From contig CAYVFC010000001.1 in the NCBI GenBank assembly GCA_964450715.1, positions 1 to 64,000 of the forward strand: a stretch of 64,000 nucleotides of DNA. The letters are read 5' to 3'. Both the position numbers and the translations under genes were made by a program. The DNA is from CAYVFC01 sp964450715. Its GTDB lineage: Bacteria > Myxococcota_A > Polyangia > Polyangiales > JAFGIB01. The stretch's first letter is position 1; every line of letters starts with the position of its first letter. The notes under the pieces were generated by a model. The model had not been told where the DNA came from and ran no database searches. It saw nothing but the letters and a program-made list of their open reading frames with translations. Below are positions 8,789-17,807 of the stretch, piece after piece.

Positions 8789-10057
8789 TTACGACTTCCC
8801 TTCCACGCTGTCGATGACGAGCTTGAGCGCCATGTGAGCGGCTTGAAGCCGCACCCGGGGGCGATCGCCCGGGAAGCGAAAACTGCGGTGCAATGAGCTT
8901 CCGTCCTTGCGCGCCAGGCCGAAGCAGACCGTGCCCACGGGTTTTTCCTCACTGCCGCCGCCCGGCCCGGCGATGCCGGTGACCGCCACCGCGATATCCG
9001 ATCCGGCTACCCTTAGCGCGCCCTCGGCCATTGCCTGCGCCACCTCGACGCTCACCGCGCCGCAGCGCTCTATCAATCCCGCGTCCACGCCCAGAACCGC
9101 GCTCTTGGCCCGGTTCGAGTAGGTGACCGCGTCGAGCAGGAGAATATCCGAGCTTCCCGGGATGTCGGTGATGAGCTTGCCGATGAGCCCACCGGTACAC
9201 GACTCGGCCACGGCCACTGTTCGACCGGAGCGGCCCATCACGCGGCCGAAGTGCGCCGGGAAGGTGTCGCCGCTGCTCCCGAACACCGAGTCACCCAGAA
9301 GCTCGCGCACCCGTCCGGCCACGCGGACGGCGGCCTGCTCGGCATTTTCGCGGTCTTGCGCGCGCGCGAGCACCTTGACGTCGATCACGGGGAAGCTCGC
9401 CCGGTAGCCCAGCTCCACCCGTGCGCCGGTCTGCTCGTCGACCAGCCGGCCGTCCCCCAGTGGGCGGAGCATGTCAGCTATACCCGATTCGGTCAGCCCA
9501 TAGGTGAGCACGTGCTCCTGGTGCTCGCGCGGCACGGCGAGCGACTCGATGCGCGGCACCACCTGCGACTCGAATATGGTTTCCATTTCCAGCGGCACCC
9601 CGGGCAGGAACAGGCAGCGCGCCCGGCCGATTTCCAGGGAAAACCCCGGAGCCGTGCCCTTGCGGTTGGCCAGTACCTCGGCCCCCTCCGGCAGATCGGC
9701 CTGCTTCAGGTTGGATGCGGGCATGGCGCGGCCGAACTTCTCGAAGCGCGCGCGGATGACCTCTACCGACCCCTGGTCCCGCTTCAGCCCCACTGCCGCC
9801 GCTCGGGCCGCAGCCACTGCGGTCACGTCGTCGGTGGTGGGTCCGAGCCCGCCGGTGACCACCACCACCTGCGCCCGCTCCCCAAGCCTGCGCAGCGCTC
9901 CGGCGATTTCCGCGATGTCATCCCCGACCGTGCACTGCTCGACCACGTCGAAGCCGAGCGCGGTCAGCCGCTCCGCCAGCCAGTACGCGTTCGTGTTGAC
10001 CAGCTCGCCGCGCGCGAGCTCGTTTCCGGTGGAGAGAATGGCGGCTTCCGCGGGCAT
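8789..10057 (-). CDS. cinA: CinA family protein (NMN deamidase / competence-damage inducible)
   Basis: Two-domain CinA. The N-terminal MoaB/MogA-like domain begins AAILSTGNELARGELVNTNAYWLAERL and contains the GGLGPTTDD loop. The C-terminal CinA domain has VAESCTGGLIGKLIT and AVTGIAGPGGGSEEKPVGTV, the nicotinamide-nucleotide amidase signature. 422 aa from ATG 10057; an upstream GTG at 10108 is possible. The family recycles nicotinamide mononucleotide. It precedes recA by about 125 bases. Confidence 0.93.
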   Translation of the reverse strand: MPAEAAILSTGNELARGELVNTNAYWLAERLTALGFDVVEQCTVGDDIAEIAGALRRLGERAQVVVVTGGLGPTTDDVTAVAAARAAAVGLKRDQGSVEVIRARFEKFGRAMPASNLKQADLPEGAEVLANRKGTAPGFSLEIGRARCLFLPGVPLEMETIFESQVVPRIESLAVPREHQEHVLTYGLTESGIADMLRPLGDGRLVDEQTGARVELGYRASFPVIDVKVLARAQDRENAEQAAVRVAGRVRELLGDSVFGSSGDTFPAHFGRVMGRSGRTVAVAESCTGGLIGKLITDIPGSSDILLLDAVTYSNRAKSAVLGVDAGLIERCGAVSVEVAQAMAEGALRVAGSDIAVAVTGIAGPGGGSEEKPVGTVCFGLARKDGSSLHRSFRFPGDRPRVRLQAAHMALKLVIDSVEGKS

Positions 10058-10112
10058 CTTGGTGCTGAATATATGTGCAGGTAAGGATTGCGTCAAGTTT
10101 CTTCTCACCGTC

Positions 10113-10916
10113 CTACCGCCCGGCGGCGGCCCGCTCCAGCGCGGTCAGGTCGAACTGCCAAGCCGCGTTAAAGAACCGGCGCGAGACCAGGGCGGTGACC
10201 AGCGTGGCGGTGCAAGAGGCGACAAAGGCGATGCCCGCTAGGATCAGGAACTGGTAGAGGGCCGCCTGCAACGGGGGGGATCCGCCCAGCATCTGGCCGG
10301 TCATCATTCCGGGCAAGGTGATGATGCCCACGATCATCATGGTGTTGATGACCGGCGTCATTGCCGCGACCACGGCCGCTCGCCGCGCGTCGAACGAGGC
10401 CTGTCCGGGCGAGGCGCCCAGCGCCAGCAAGACCTCGATCTTCGGGGCGCTCAGTTTTAGCTCTGCGATCATCCGCTCCACCCCCAGGGTGGCCGCGGTC
10501 ATGCCGTTGCCGAGCAACATCCCTCCCAGGGGTACGAGGTAGCGTGGATTCCAGTCGCGTATGCCGACCACCACCCAGCTCAGGTAGAAGAGCGAGACCG
10601 CGGTCACCGCTCCCAGCACCAGGGTCAGCAATAGGCCGAGCCCCCGGATCAGGGTCTTGCTCCGCCGCGCGCCGGTAGTGCCCGCGATCAGCGTCATGAG
10701 CGCGAGCAGGCAGATGATCAGGTACCACTGCTGCTCGAAGACCCACCCGATGACCAGCCCCACCGCCAGCAACTGAACCGCGCTGCGGACCGTGGCCACG
10801 GCCAGGTCGCGAGCGAACCCCAGGTGAAGCGCCAGGCTCAACCCGATCGACACCGCGGTCATGACCAACACCAGCGCGATCTCCAACCATCCCAGCGAGA
10901 TGACAGGTTCAGCCAT
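10113..10916 (-). CDS. fetB: FetB/YbbM-type ABC transporter permease
   Basis: Integral membrane protein with about seven predicted helices, beginning ISLGWLEIALVLVMTAVSIGLSLAL. The family hallmarks (GNGMTAATLGVERM, VLLALGASPGQA near the coupling region, ITLPGMMTGQMLGGSPP) match the UPF0014/FetB permeases, which in E. coli form an iron exporter with FetA. ATG 10916 has GCAGGAGCCGCG upstream; GTG 10949, overlapping the ATPase stop, is the alternative. Forms a two-gene transporter with the ATPase just upstream; substrate inferred from family only. Confidence 0.85.
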   Translation of the reverse strand: MAEPVISLGWLEIALVLVMTAVSIGLSLALHLGFARDLAVATVRSAVQLLAVGLVIGWVFEQQWYLIICLLALMTLIAGTTGARRSKTLIRGLGLLLTLVLGAVTAVSLFYLSWVVVGIRDWNPRYLVPLGGMLLGNGMTAATLGVERMIAELKLSAPKIEVLLALGASPGQASFDARRAAVVAAMTPVINTMMIVGIITLPGMMTGQMLGGSPPLQAALYQFLILAGIAFVASCTATLVTALVSRRFFNAAWQFDLTALERAAAGR

Positions 10917-10945
10917 CGCGGCTCCTGCCCGGCGCGATGAAGGGC

Positions 10946-11704
10946 TCACTCATCGCAGGTCCTCAAGAAATCCCCGGCCTGTCCGGGGGGCGGTTCGGCG
11001 GTCAGCTGCTGGACATCGCCGGTGGCGACGATACATCCTTTAATAAGCACGGCCATCGTACCCCCCATCCGTCTCGCCTCGGAGAGTCGGTGGGTGACCA
11101 TGATCAGGGTCAGCCCGCGCTCGGTATTCAGGGAAACGAGACTGTCCAGCAGCGTTCGCGCGGTGGCCGGATCGAGGCCGGCGGTGGGCTCGTCCAGCAG
11201 CAGCAGCTCCGGCTCGGTCAACAGGCTGCGCGCCACCGTGATCCGGTGCTTCTGCCCGACGCTGAGCCTGGACTCGATGCGGTCGCCGAACTCCGGGGCA
11301 ACACCCGCCAGTGCCATCGCTTGCCGCTGGCGCTCGTCGAGGTCGCGCGGCAGCGAGCCGGCGATGCGGAAGGGCAGCTCGAGGTTCTCGCGCACGTTCA
11401 TCCCCAGCAGGGTGGGCTGTTGAAAGACCAGGCCAACACGCCGCCGCAGCTCGCGCACCGGCCATTGGTCGATAGGCCTGCCCAGAACCTCGATCCGTCC
11501 GCATGCCGCCTCGTCCAGGCGGTTGATCAGACGCAGCAGTCTGGTTTTACCGGCCCCTGAGGGGCCCACGATGTGAAATAGCCCGCCGCGGGGAACCTCG
11601 AGATCGATGCCCTGCAGGATGCAACAGCCCGGCTCGCCGGCTTCTCCGCTCGCCGTGAAGCCGACGCCGCGCATGACCACCGCCGATGCCTGTCCGGATA
11701 CCAT
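10946..11704 (-). CDS. fetA: FetA/YbbL-type ABC transporter ATP-binding protein
   Basis: 252 aa ABC ATPase with Walker A GPSGAGKT, Q-loop FQQPTLLGM, signature LSVGQKHRITVAR (a variant of LSGGQ), Walker B LLLLDEPTAGLD and the switch His in VTHRLSEA. Adjacent to the FetB-like permease, which identifies it as the ATPase of that exporter rather than a PstB/MetN-type importer (no binding protein nearby). Confidence 0.85.
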   Translation of the reverse strand: MVSGQASAVVMRGVGFTASGEAGEPGCCILQGIDLEVPRGGLFHIVGPSGAGKTRLLRLINRLDEAACGRIEVLGRPIDQWPVRELRRRVGLVFQQPTLLGMNVRENLELPFRIAGSLPRDLDERQRQAMALAGVAPEFGDRIESRLSVGQKHRITVARSLLTEPELLLLDEPTAGLDPATARTLLDSLVSLNTERGLTLIMVTHRLSEARRMGGTMAVLIKGCIVATGDVQQLTAEPPPGQAGDFLRTCDE

Positions 11705-11876
11705 GGCCAGACCCTGGCATTTTCGCCAGCAACCGCCAACCCGCGAGAGCGGCCCGACGGGTTGGCGGCGTCGTGCCGGTACGCCGCGCTAAAAGGGCGT
11801 CCGTTCCGAACTGTAGCCGTTTCGGGATGGCTTGACGCGTACCATAGCGGGCGAGAGACTCAGCGAAGGATTCGGA

Positions 11877-12503
11877 ATGACGCGGATTCGATCCCAGCTG
11901 CTCGCGGCGTTTTTCCTATTTACGGGTGCCGTTTCTTGCGACGAAGAGGCCGAGCCGCAGGGCGCGGCCGGGAACGGGACGGCGGCAGGCTACGGCGGCG
12001 GCGCGGGTATCGGCGGCGCGGCCGGCGCTGCGTTCGCGGGAACGGGCGGAACATCCGGGGCCACCGCCGGTGGGATCTACCCTCCAAGCTGTCTTCAAAA
12101 TATCTACTCGCAGTGTCCGGCCGAGGGGAACTGCTTCTTCGCGACCGCCGGCGGGTTTCGGCTGCGCGGCTACTGCTATGATTCGGGCGTCCATTTCAAC
12201 TTCCAGTACAGCTCGCTGGAAGGGACGGCGTGCGAGCAGGGGGATCAGACGACCATGCAGGCCTATCGCAGCGACGGAACGCTTTGCTACACGGAGGTAA
12301 CCACCACCGGACCGGAATGCGCCTCCAGCACCATCGTCTGGACCGATAGCCAGGGAACCACGGTTGCCACCGGCTCGGCCTCGAAGGACCCCGTTCTGGG
12401 AACCACCACCCGGGTGGTCAACTGCCCCAGCGGCGAGAGCGCTTCCTGCGAAGCCGGAAGAGACTGCCCGACCTTTTCCTGCCAGGAGGGCGTCTGTCCC
12501 TGA
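11877..12503 (+). CDS. probable lipoprotein with Gly-rich linker and Cys-rich body
   Basis: 208 aa from ATG 11877 (AAGGA upstream; TTCGGA spacing). A short positive N-terminus and hydrophobic stretch end in TGAVSC, a plausible though not perfect lipobox. Then comes a Gly/Ala linker (GYGGGAGIGGAAGAA) and a body with about a dozen Cys (CPAEGNCFF, GYCYD, CEAGRDCPTFSCQEGVCP). The pattern suggests a disulphide-rich surface domain, common in myxobacterial lipoproteins. No family recognised. Next gene begins after the large palindrome at 12607. Confidence 0.8.
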   Translation: MTRIRSQLLAAFFLFTGAVSCDEEAEPQGAAGNGTAAGYGGGAGIGGAAGAAFAGTGGTSGATAGGIYPPSCLQNIYSQCPAEGNCFFATAGGFRLRGYCYDSGVHFNFQYSSLEGTACEQGDQTTMQAYRSDGTLCYTEVTTTGPECASSTIVWTDSQGTTVATGSASKDPVLGTTTRVVNCPSGESASCEAGRDCPTFSCQEGVCP

Positions 12504-12959
12504 GCAGGAGGGGACGGACCTAGACCGCGAAATCAAAGACGTTTCAACCCGTTCGCTGCTCTAGTGCGGTGGGTTGGTTTCCGGATAAAGACACGACGCC
12601 TGCCTGGCGCGGGAAGGCCGGGACCGGTCGGCGGGGGCGTCCCGAGTGCCAACCGGGCATTGACCGAGACCTACGGTTGGCACGAGGGTCGAGCGCGGCT
12701 TGTGGCCCGCCAGTCCGAGTGACTCCGTCGGGCGGGCCAATGCAAGCCGCGCGTCCCCCACCGACCGGTCCCTGCCTTCCCGCGCCCCCCCGAGACGCCG
12801 GTAATGCATAACCGATCAAGTCGTACCAGAGCCGATCTCGTAAACCCTTCGGACCGCACGCGGCGGTAGGTTTTTCCATTTTCGATCCGTCCCCTTTTTC
12901 GCCCGTTTGTTTGTTGTGTTTCGATGAGGTATGGAATCATCCTGCGGGCGAGGAGAGCG
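12504..12959 (+). other. 456-base intergenic region containing a large folded palindrome
   Basis: No protein gene is credible here. Most of it is the three-way-junction inverted repeat listed separately (12607-12785). Downstream, 12853-12875 has a weak hairpin (ACCGC/GCGGT) followed by AGG and five T, which could end a plus-strand transcript. Confidence 0.6.
12607..12785. repeat. large three-way-junction inverted repeat (possible structured RNA or mobile palindrome)
   Basis: Outer stem: 12607-12637 pairs with 12755-12785, 29 of 31 positions. Inside it lie two further hairpins. Hairpin 1 is 12646-12655 with 12674-12683 (GTGCCAACCG/CGGTTGGCAC, perfect). Hairpin 2 is 12693-12702 with 12743-12752 plus 12703-12711 with 12731-12739 (19 pairs with a 3-base bulge), topped by a possible AGTC/GACT stem. 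Both strands fold equally well. Non-coding between two plus-strand genes. No family recognised. Confidence 0.85.
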
Positions 12960-14378
12960 ATGCCGCGTATCGGAAAGGTGATGCTGGTGCTGGGTGGCCT
13001 GCTGATGGCGCTGGCGGCCAGTGCGCAGGAAGGAAGCGAGATGGCGAAGGGAGCTGCTGCCGGTGACGCCGGCCCAGAGCAACAAGCCGGGGCCTTGAGC
13101 CGGCTGCCGGTAATCCGCGAGACCTTGCAGAACGGCTTGCGGGTGGTCATGAGCCCGGACCGAACCGTACCCACGGTGGCCATCGCCCTGTACTACGACG
13201 TGGGGTCGCGGGACGAGGTCGAGGGCAAGTCGGGCTTCGCCCACCTGTTCGAGCACCTTATGTTTCAGGGCTCCGCCAACGTGGGCAAGATGGAGCACTT
13301 CCAGCTCATCATGCGTCGGGGTGGCGACGCCAACGGAACCACCTCGCACGACCGTACCAATTACTACGAGACGTTGCCCAGCCACGAGCTGGAGATGGGG
13401 CTCTGGCTGGAGGCGGACCGCATGCGTTCGCTGGCCGTCAACCAGGAGAACTTCGAGAACCAGCGGGCGACGGTGATGGAGGAGCGCCGGCAGAGCTACG
13501 ACAACCAGCCCTACATGCCCTCCTCGCTGCGCATCAATGAGCTGGCCTACGGGGAGTATTGGCCCTATGCCCACTCCACCATCGGCGACATGGAGGACCT
13601 AAAAAAGGCCTTGTTGCAGGACGTGCAGGGGTTTTACAAAAACTATTACACCCCCAACAACGCCGTGCTGGGCCTGGCGGGCGACTTCGAGCCCGAGCAG
13701 GCCATGGAGCTGGTACGCCGCCACTTCGGCGATATCCCTCGGAACCGGCGCCCCCCTTACCGGCCCGGAAGGCCCCCCGTGCAGACGGCCGAGCGCCGCG
13801 AGGTCATGCCGGACGCGATGGCGCCGCTTCCCGCCTTTCATATCGCCTATCACATCCCGCCCGACCGAGAGCCGGACCATTACCCGCTGGAGATGCTGGC
13901 GGTGGTGTTGGGCGACGGGGAGTCCTCGCGCCTCTACCAGAGGCTGGTCAAGGAGCTGGAGCTGGTGCAGCAGATCCACGTGGCCACCGACGGCCGGCGC
14001 GGCCCTGATCTCTTCTCCTTCTGGGCGGTCTGCGCCGAGGGGCGCAAGGGGGAGCAGGTGCGGGAAGTTGTCTATAAGGAGATCGAGCGGATCGCCGAGC
14101 AGGGCGTGACGGAGCGCGAGCTGCAGAAGGCCCGCAACCGGGTACGGGCGGACTTTACCTTCGGGCTGCAGTCGAACCTGCTGCGCGCGCAGCGGCTGGC
14201 CGAGTTCGAGATGTACTTCGGAGACGCGCGCCTGCTGCGTCAGGAGGTGGAGCCCTACCTGCAGGTCGGCGTCAAGGACATCAAGCGGGTCGCCGGCAAG
14301 TATTTACGGGCGGACAACCGCACCGTGCTCGACGTGGTTCCGGCCCCGGCCGGTCAGGGCGCGGAGAGCACGCGATGA
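12960..14378 (+). CDS. M16 family zinc metallopeptidase (catalytic subunit)
   Basis: 472 aa from ATG 12960 (AGGAG upstream; an in-frame ATG at 12924 is weaker). A signal peptide (about 1-22, ending ASAQ) directs export. The inverted zinc motif HLFEH is at residues 95-99, with the downstream Glu-containing segment ENQRATVMEERRQ. The C-terminal M16 domain (about 230-440) includes the R/Y-type RLYQRLVKE segment. Overlaps the next, catalytically degenerate M16 gene by 4 bases (ATGA), as in heterodimeric insulinase-type peptidases. Confidence 0.92.
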   Translation: MPRIGKVMLVLGGLLMALAASAQEGSEMAKGAAAGDAGPEQQAGALSRLPVIRETLQNGLRVVMSPDRTVPTVAIALYYDVGSRDEVEGKSGFAHLFEHLMFQGSANVGKMEHFQLIMRRGGDANGTTSHDRTNYYETLPSHELEMGLWLEADRMRSLAVNQENFENQRATVMEERRQSYDNQPYMPSSLRINELAYGEYWPYAHSTIGDMEDLKKALLQDVQGFYKNYYTPNNAVLGLAGDFEPEQAMELVRRHFGDIPRNRRPPYRPGRPPVQTAERREVMPDAMAPLPAFHIAYHIPPDREPDHYPLEMLAVVLGDGESSRLYQRLVKELELVQQIHVATDGRRGPDLFSFWAVCAEGRKGEQVREVVYKEIERIAEQGVTERELQKARNRVRADFTFGLQSNLLRAQRLAEFEMYFGDARLLRQEVEPYLQVGVKDIKRVAGKYLRADNRTVLDVVPAPAGQGAESTR

Positions 14379-15934
14379 AGAGAGCCGCGCTGCGGATCGC
14401 GCTGGCTTCGCTGGCCTGCGTCTCGCTGACCGCCCGTTGCGGAGGCTCCGAGCAGACCGGGCCGGGCGCGGGCGATTCGCGACAGAAAGCAGCTGATAAA
14501 GAGGTGCAAGTGCAAACCGAGAAACAGCTTCCCCCTGCCTCAGGAACGGCGCGCGACGTCCGCTTTCCGTCCGTGGCGCACTCACGGCTGACGAACGGGC
14601 TGGAGATCAACACGGTCGAGCTCAGCCAGCTGCCCATCGCCTACCTGGAGCTGGTGATCCGCAGCGGAAGCGCCTCCGACCCGGCGAACTTGCCCGGGCT
14701 GGCCCGGCTGACGGCCGCCATGCTCAAGGAGGGCACGGAGAAGCGCAGCAGCGCTGAGCTGGCCGAGGCCATCGACTTTCTGGGCGCGCGCTTTTCGGCG
14801 GGCAGCGGCCAGGAGACGCTGACCATTCGTATGCAGGTGCTGCGCGAGCACCTGGAGCAGGCGCTGTCCATCGTGGCTGAGGTGGCCACGCGTCCGGCCT
14901 TCGATTCCAAGGAGCTGCAAAAGCTCAAGAAGCGGGAGCTGGCGCGGCTGGCCATGAGCATGAAGGATCCAGGCTACCTGGCCTCGCGCGAGTTCTTCGC
15001 CCGGCTGTACGGGGAGCATCCCTATGCGCGGATCGACACGACGCCCGAGGTGGTGCAGAAGGTGAGGCCCGCGCACCTGCAAAGCTGGCACCGGGCGCAC
15101 TTCGCCCCGGAAAACGCCTTTCTGGTGGTGGCAGGGGACGTGACCGCCGAGGCGGTGAGCCAGGCGGCGGAGAAGGCCTTCAAGGGCTGGAACACGCGCA
15201 AGGTCGAGCGCAAGCCCTACCCGCAGCCGCCCGCGCGCGCGGGGCGGAGCGTGGTGCTGGTCGATCGCCCCGAGTCGGTACAGTCGTTCATCTTTATCGG
15301 CGAGCTGGCGCTCGAGCGCAAGCACCCCGACTGGGTGCCGCTGCTGGTGGCCAACGAGGTGCTGGGCGGATCGGCGGCCTCGCGGCTCTTCATGGACTTG
15401 AGGGAGCGCCGCGGGTTGACCTACGGGGCTTACAGCACGGTGTACGAGAAGGTCGACGTTGCGCCTTTCCGGGTCTACGTGGCCGTGCGCAACGAGGCCA
15501 CCGGGGAGGCGCTGGGCGCGCTGATGGAGCACCTGGAGAGGATCGCCAAGCAAACCGCGCCCGAGCAGGAGCTCTCCTACGCCAAGCGCTACCTGGTCGA
15601 CAGCTTTCCCCTGCTGATCGATACACCGGCCAAGATCGCCGACCTGATCTCGGATCTGCGCATCTTCGAGCTGTCCGACGACTACTGGGAGGGATACCGC
15701 TCCCGGATTTCGGGCGTGACTGCCGAGCAGGCGCTCGGTGCCGCCGCCAGGTACATCCATCCCGAGCGGGCGCTGATCGTGGTGGTGGGCAAGGCGGCGC
15801 AGATAGCCGAGGCGCTGAAGAAGTACGGGCCGGTGACGGTGGTGGATACCGAGGGGAGACTGGTCCTGGCACCGGCCGAGGGCAAGGCGGCGGAAGCGGC
15901 CGGGGATACACAAAGTAAAAAGAGCGGCGACTGA
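14375..15934 (+). CDS. M16 family peptidase-like protein lacking the zinc motif
   Basis: 519 aa. N-terminus is a signal sequence (RIALASLACVSLTARC); Cys follows, but the residue before it is Arg, so lipidation is uncertain. The M16 fold is clear (NGLEINTVELSQLPIAYLEL, then GLARLTAAMLKEGT where active members have HxxEH, then SAASRLFMDLRERRGLTYGAY). The zinc ligands are absent, so this is the substrate-binding partner of the upstream M16 protein. Start overlaps the preceding stop (ATGA). Confidence 0.92.
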   Translation: MKRAALRIALASLACVSLTARCGGSEQTGPGAGDSRQKAADKEVQVQTEKQLPPASGTARDVRFPSVAHSRLTNGLEINTVELSQLPIAYLELVIRSGSASDPANLPGLARLTAAMLKEGTEKRSSAELAEAIDFLGARFSAGSGQETLTIRMQVLREHLEQALSIVAEVATRPAFDSKELQKLKKRELARLAMSMKDPGYLASREFFARLYGEHPYARIDTTPEVVQKVRPAHLQSWHRAHFAPENAFLVVAGDVTAEAVSQAAEKAFKGWNTRKVERKPYPQPPARAGRSVVLVDRPESVQSFIFIGELALERKHPDWVPLLVANEVLGGSAASRLFMDLRERRGLTYGAYSTVYEKVDVAPFRVYVAVRNEATGEALGALMEHLERIAKQTAPEQELSYAKRYLVDSFPLLIDTPAKIADLISDLRIFELSDDYWEGYRSRISGVTAEQALGAAARYIHPERALIVVVGKAAQIAEALKKYGPVTVVDTEGRLVLAPAEGKAAEAAGDTQSKKSGD

Positions 15935-15952
15935 AGAGGAAAGAGACTTCTC

Positions 15953-17791
15953 ATGTGCGGCATTATCGGTTACGTGGGCGAGCGCCCGTGCGTGTCCATT
16001 CTTGTCGAGGGGCTGAAGCGGCTCGAGTACCGCGGCTACGATTCGGCCGGGCTGGCGGTCCACGACGGCTCGAACATCGCCGTAGTGCGGGCGGCGGGCA
16101 AGCTCTGCAACCTGGAGGCGGCGATCGGCGAGACGCCTCCGGCGGGCACGCTGGGCATCGGCCACACGCGCTGGGCCACCCACGGACGCCCCTCGGAAGG
16201 GAACGCGCACCCGCACGTGGCCGGGCCCATCGCCGTCATTCACAACGGAATCATCGAGAACTACCTGGGCCTGCGCGCCGGGCTGGAGGCCGAGGGCGCC
16301 CGCGTGGTCAGCGATACCGATACCGAGATCATCGCCCACCTGGTCGAGCGCCACTCCCGCGGGGGCGCCGACCTGGAGGCGGCGGTGCGCGTAGCGCTCG
16401 GCGAGGTGCGCGGCGCCTACGCCATTGCGGTCATCAGCCGCAACGAGCCGGACCGCATGGTGGTGGCCAAGAACGCCTCGCCGCTGGTAATCGGCCTGGG
16501 GCAGGACGAGAACCTGTGCGGAAGCGATATCCCGGCGCTGCTGCCCCACACGCGGCGCGTGCTTGTGCTGGAAGACGGAGAGATGGCGGTACTGACCCGC
16601 GACGGGGTGCGCGTTTCCACCGTCGAGGGCCAGCCGGTCGACACCACCTCGCGCGAGACGCTGATCGACTGGTCGCCGGTGATGGCCGAGAAGGCCGGCT
16701 ACAAGCACTTCATGCTCAAGGAGATCCACGAGCAGCCGCGGGCAGTGGAGGACACGCTGCGCGGCCGGCTGAGCGGCGGCCATCGCCAAATCGACGCCGA
16801 GGAGATCGGCCTGGGAGATATCGATCCGGGGGCGGTGCGCCGCGTCTACTTGATAGCCTGCGGCACCAGCTACTACGCGGCCATGCTCGGCCAGAGCTAC
16901 GTGGAGAGGCTGGCTCGCATTCCGGCGGTGGTGGAGCTGGCCAGCGAGTTCCGCAACCGCGACCCGGTGGTGGGCGAGGGCGACCTGGTGGTGGCGGTGA
17001 GCCAGTCCGGGGAGACCATCGACACACTACTGGCGGCACGGCTGGCGCGGGAGATGGGAGCCCGGGTACTCGGGCTGGTCAACGTGGTGGACAGCGCCAT
17101 CGCCCGCTCGAGCGACGGCGTCTTTTACACGCGGGCCGGTCCCGAGATCGGCGTGGCTTCCACCAAGTGTTTCACCGCGCAGCTCACCGCGCTGTTGCTG
17201 GTGGCCATCTTCCTGGCCTCGCGGCAAGGAGCGCTGGACGCCGAGGGCACCTCCAAGATCCTGCAGCAGGTGGCGCATCTGCCGCTGCTGATGCGCGAGG
17301 TGCTGCTGGGCACCCGGCAGCTGGTGGCCAACCTGGCCCGGCGCTACGTGCAGGCGCGGGACGTGCTCTACCTGGGACGGGGGCTGAGCCTGCCGGTGGC
17401 GCTGGAGGGTGCCCTCAAGCTCAAGGAGATATCCTATGTACACGCCGAGGGCTATGCCGCCGGCGAGATGAAGCACGGCCCTATCGCGTTGATCGACAGC
17501 GAAATGCCGGTGGTGGTGATCGTCCCCGGGGATGAGCAGCGCGAGAAGACCATGGGCAACCTGCAGGAGGCCCGGGCGCGGGGTGCGCGCATCATCGCCG
17601 TGGCGGCCGAGGGCGACGAGGAAGTGGGCGGGATGAGCGACGAGGTGATCGAGGTCCCGGCCGCCGCGGGCGAGTTGCTGCCCTTCTTGACCGTGCTGCC
17701 GCTGCAGCTGTTCGCCTATTACATGGCCGATTTCAAGGGCACCGACGTGGATCAGCCACGCAACCTGGCCAAGACGGTGACCGTGGAATAG
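15953..17791 (+). CDS. glmS: glutamine-fructose-6-phosphate aminotransferase (isomerizing)
   Basis: Makes glucosamine 6-phosphate for peptidoglycan and LPS. The N-terminal glutaminase domain starts MCGIIGYVG with nucleophile Cys2, followed by LEYRGYDSAG, HTRWATHG and DTEIIAHL. Two SIS isomerase domains follow (ACGTSYYAA, AVSQSGETIDT). The C-terminus ends NLAKTVTVE, as in the family. 612 aa, normal. A weak Shine-Dalgarno (AGAGGAAAGAGA) precedes ATG 15953. Confidence 0.98.
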   Translation: MCGIIGYVGERPCVSILVEGLKRLEYRGYDSAGLAVHDGSNIAVVRAAGKLCNLEAAIGETPPAGTLGIGHTRWATHGRPSEGNAHPHVAGPIAVIHNGIIENYLGLRAGLEAEGARVVSDTDTEIIAHLVERHSRGGADLEAAVRVALGEVRGAYAIAVISRNEPDRMVVAKNASPLVIGLGQDENLCGSDIPALLPHTRRVLVLEDGEMAVLTRDGVRVSTVEGQPVDTTSRETLIDWSPVMAEKAGYKHFMLKEIHEQPRAVEDTLRGRLSGGHRQIDAEEIGLGDIDPGAVRRVYLIACGTSYYAAMLGQSYVERLARIPAVVELASEFRNRDPVVGEGDLVVAVSQSGETIDTLLAARLAREMGARVLGLVNVVDSAIARSSDGVFYTRAGPEIGVASTKCFTAQLTALLLVAIFLASRQGALDAEGTSKILQQVAHLPLLMREVLLGTRQLVANLARRYVQARDVLYLGRGLSLPVALEGALKLKEISYVHAEGYAAGEMKHGPIALIDSEMPVVVIVPGDEQREKTMGNLQEARARGARIIAVAAEGDEEVGGMSDEVIEVPAAAGELLPFLTVLPLQLFAYYMADFKGTDVDQPRNLAKTVTVE

Positions 17792-17807
17792 TCGGGACCG
17801 GGCGACC

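Noticed and set aside
12853..12875. Intrinsic terminator after the large palindrome
   Set aside because: Stem of only five pairs and three bases before the T run; kept as a remark, not as a feature.
14582..16789. A 735-codon minus-strand frame over the M16 and glmS genes
   Set aside because: Antisense of conserved genes with typical third-position GC shadow; no family.
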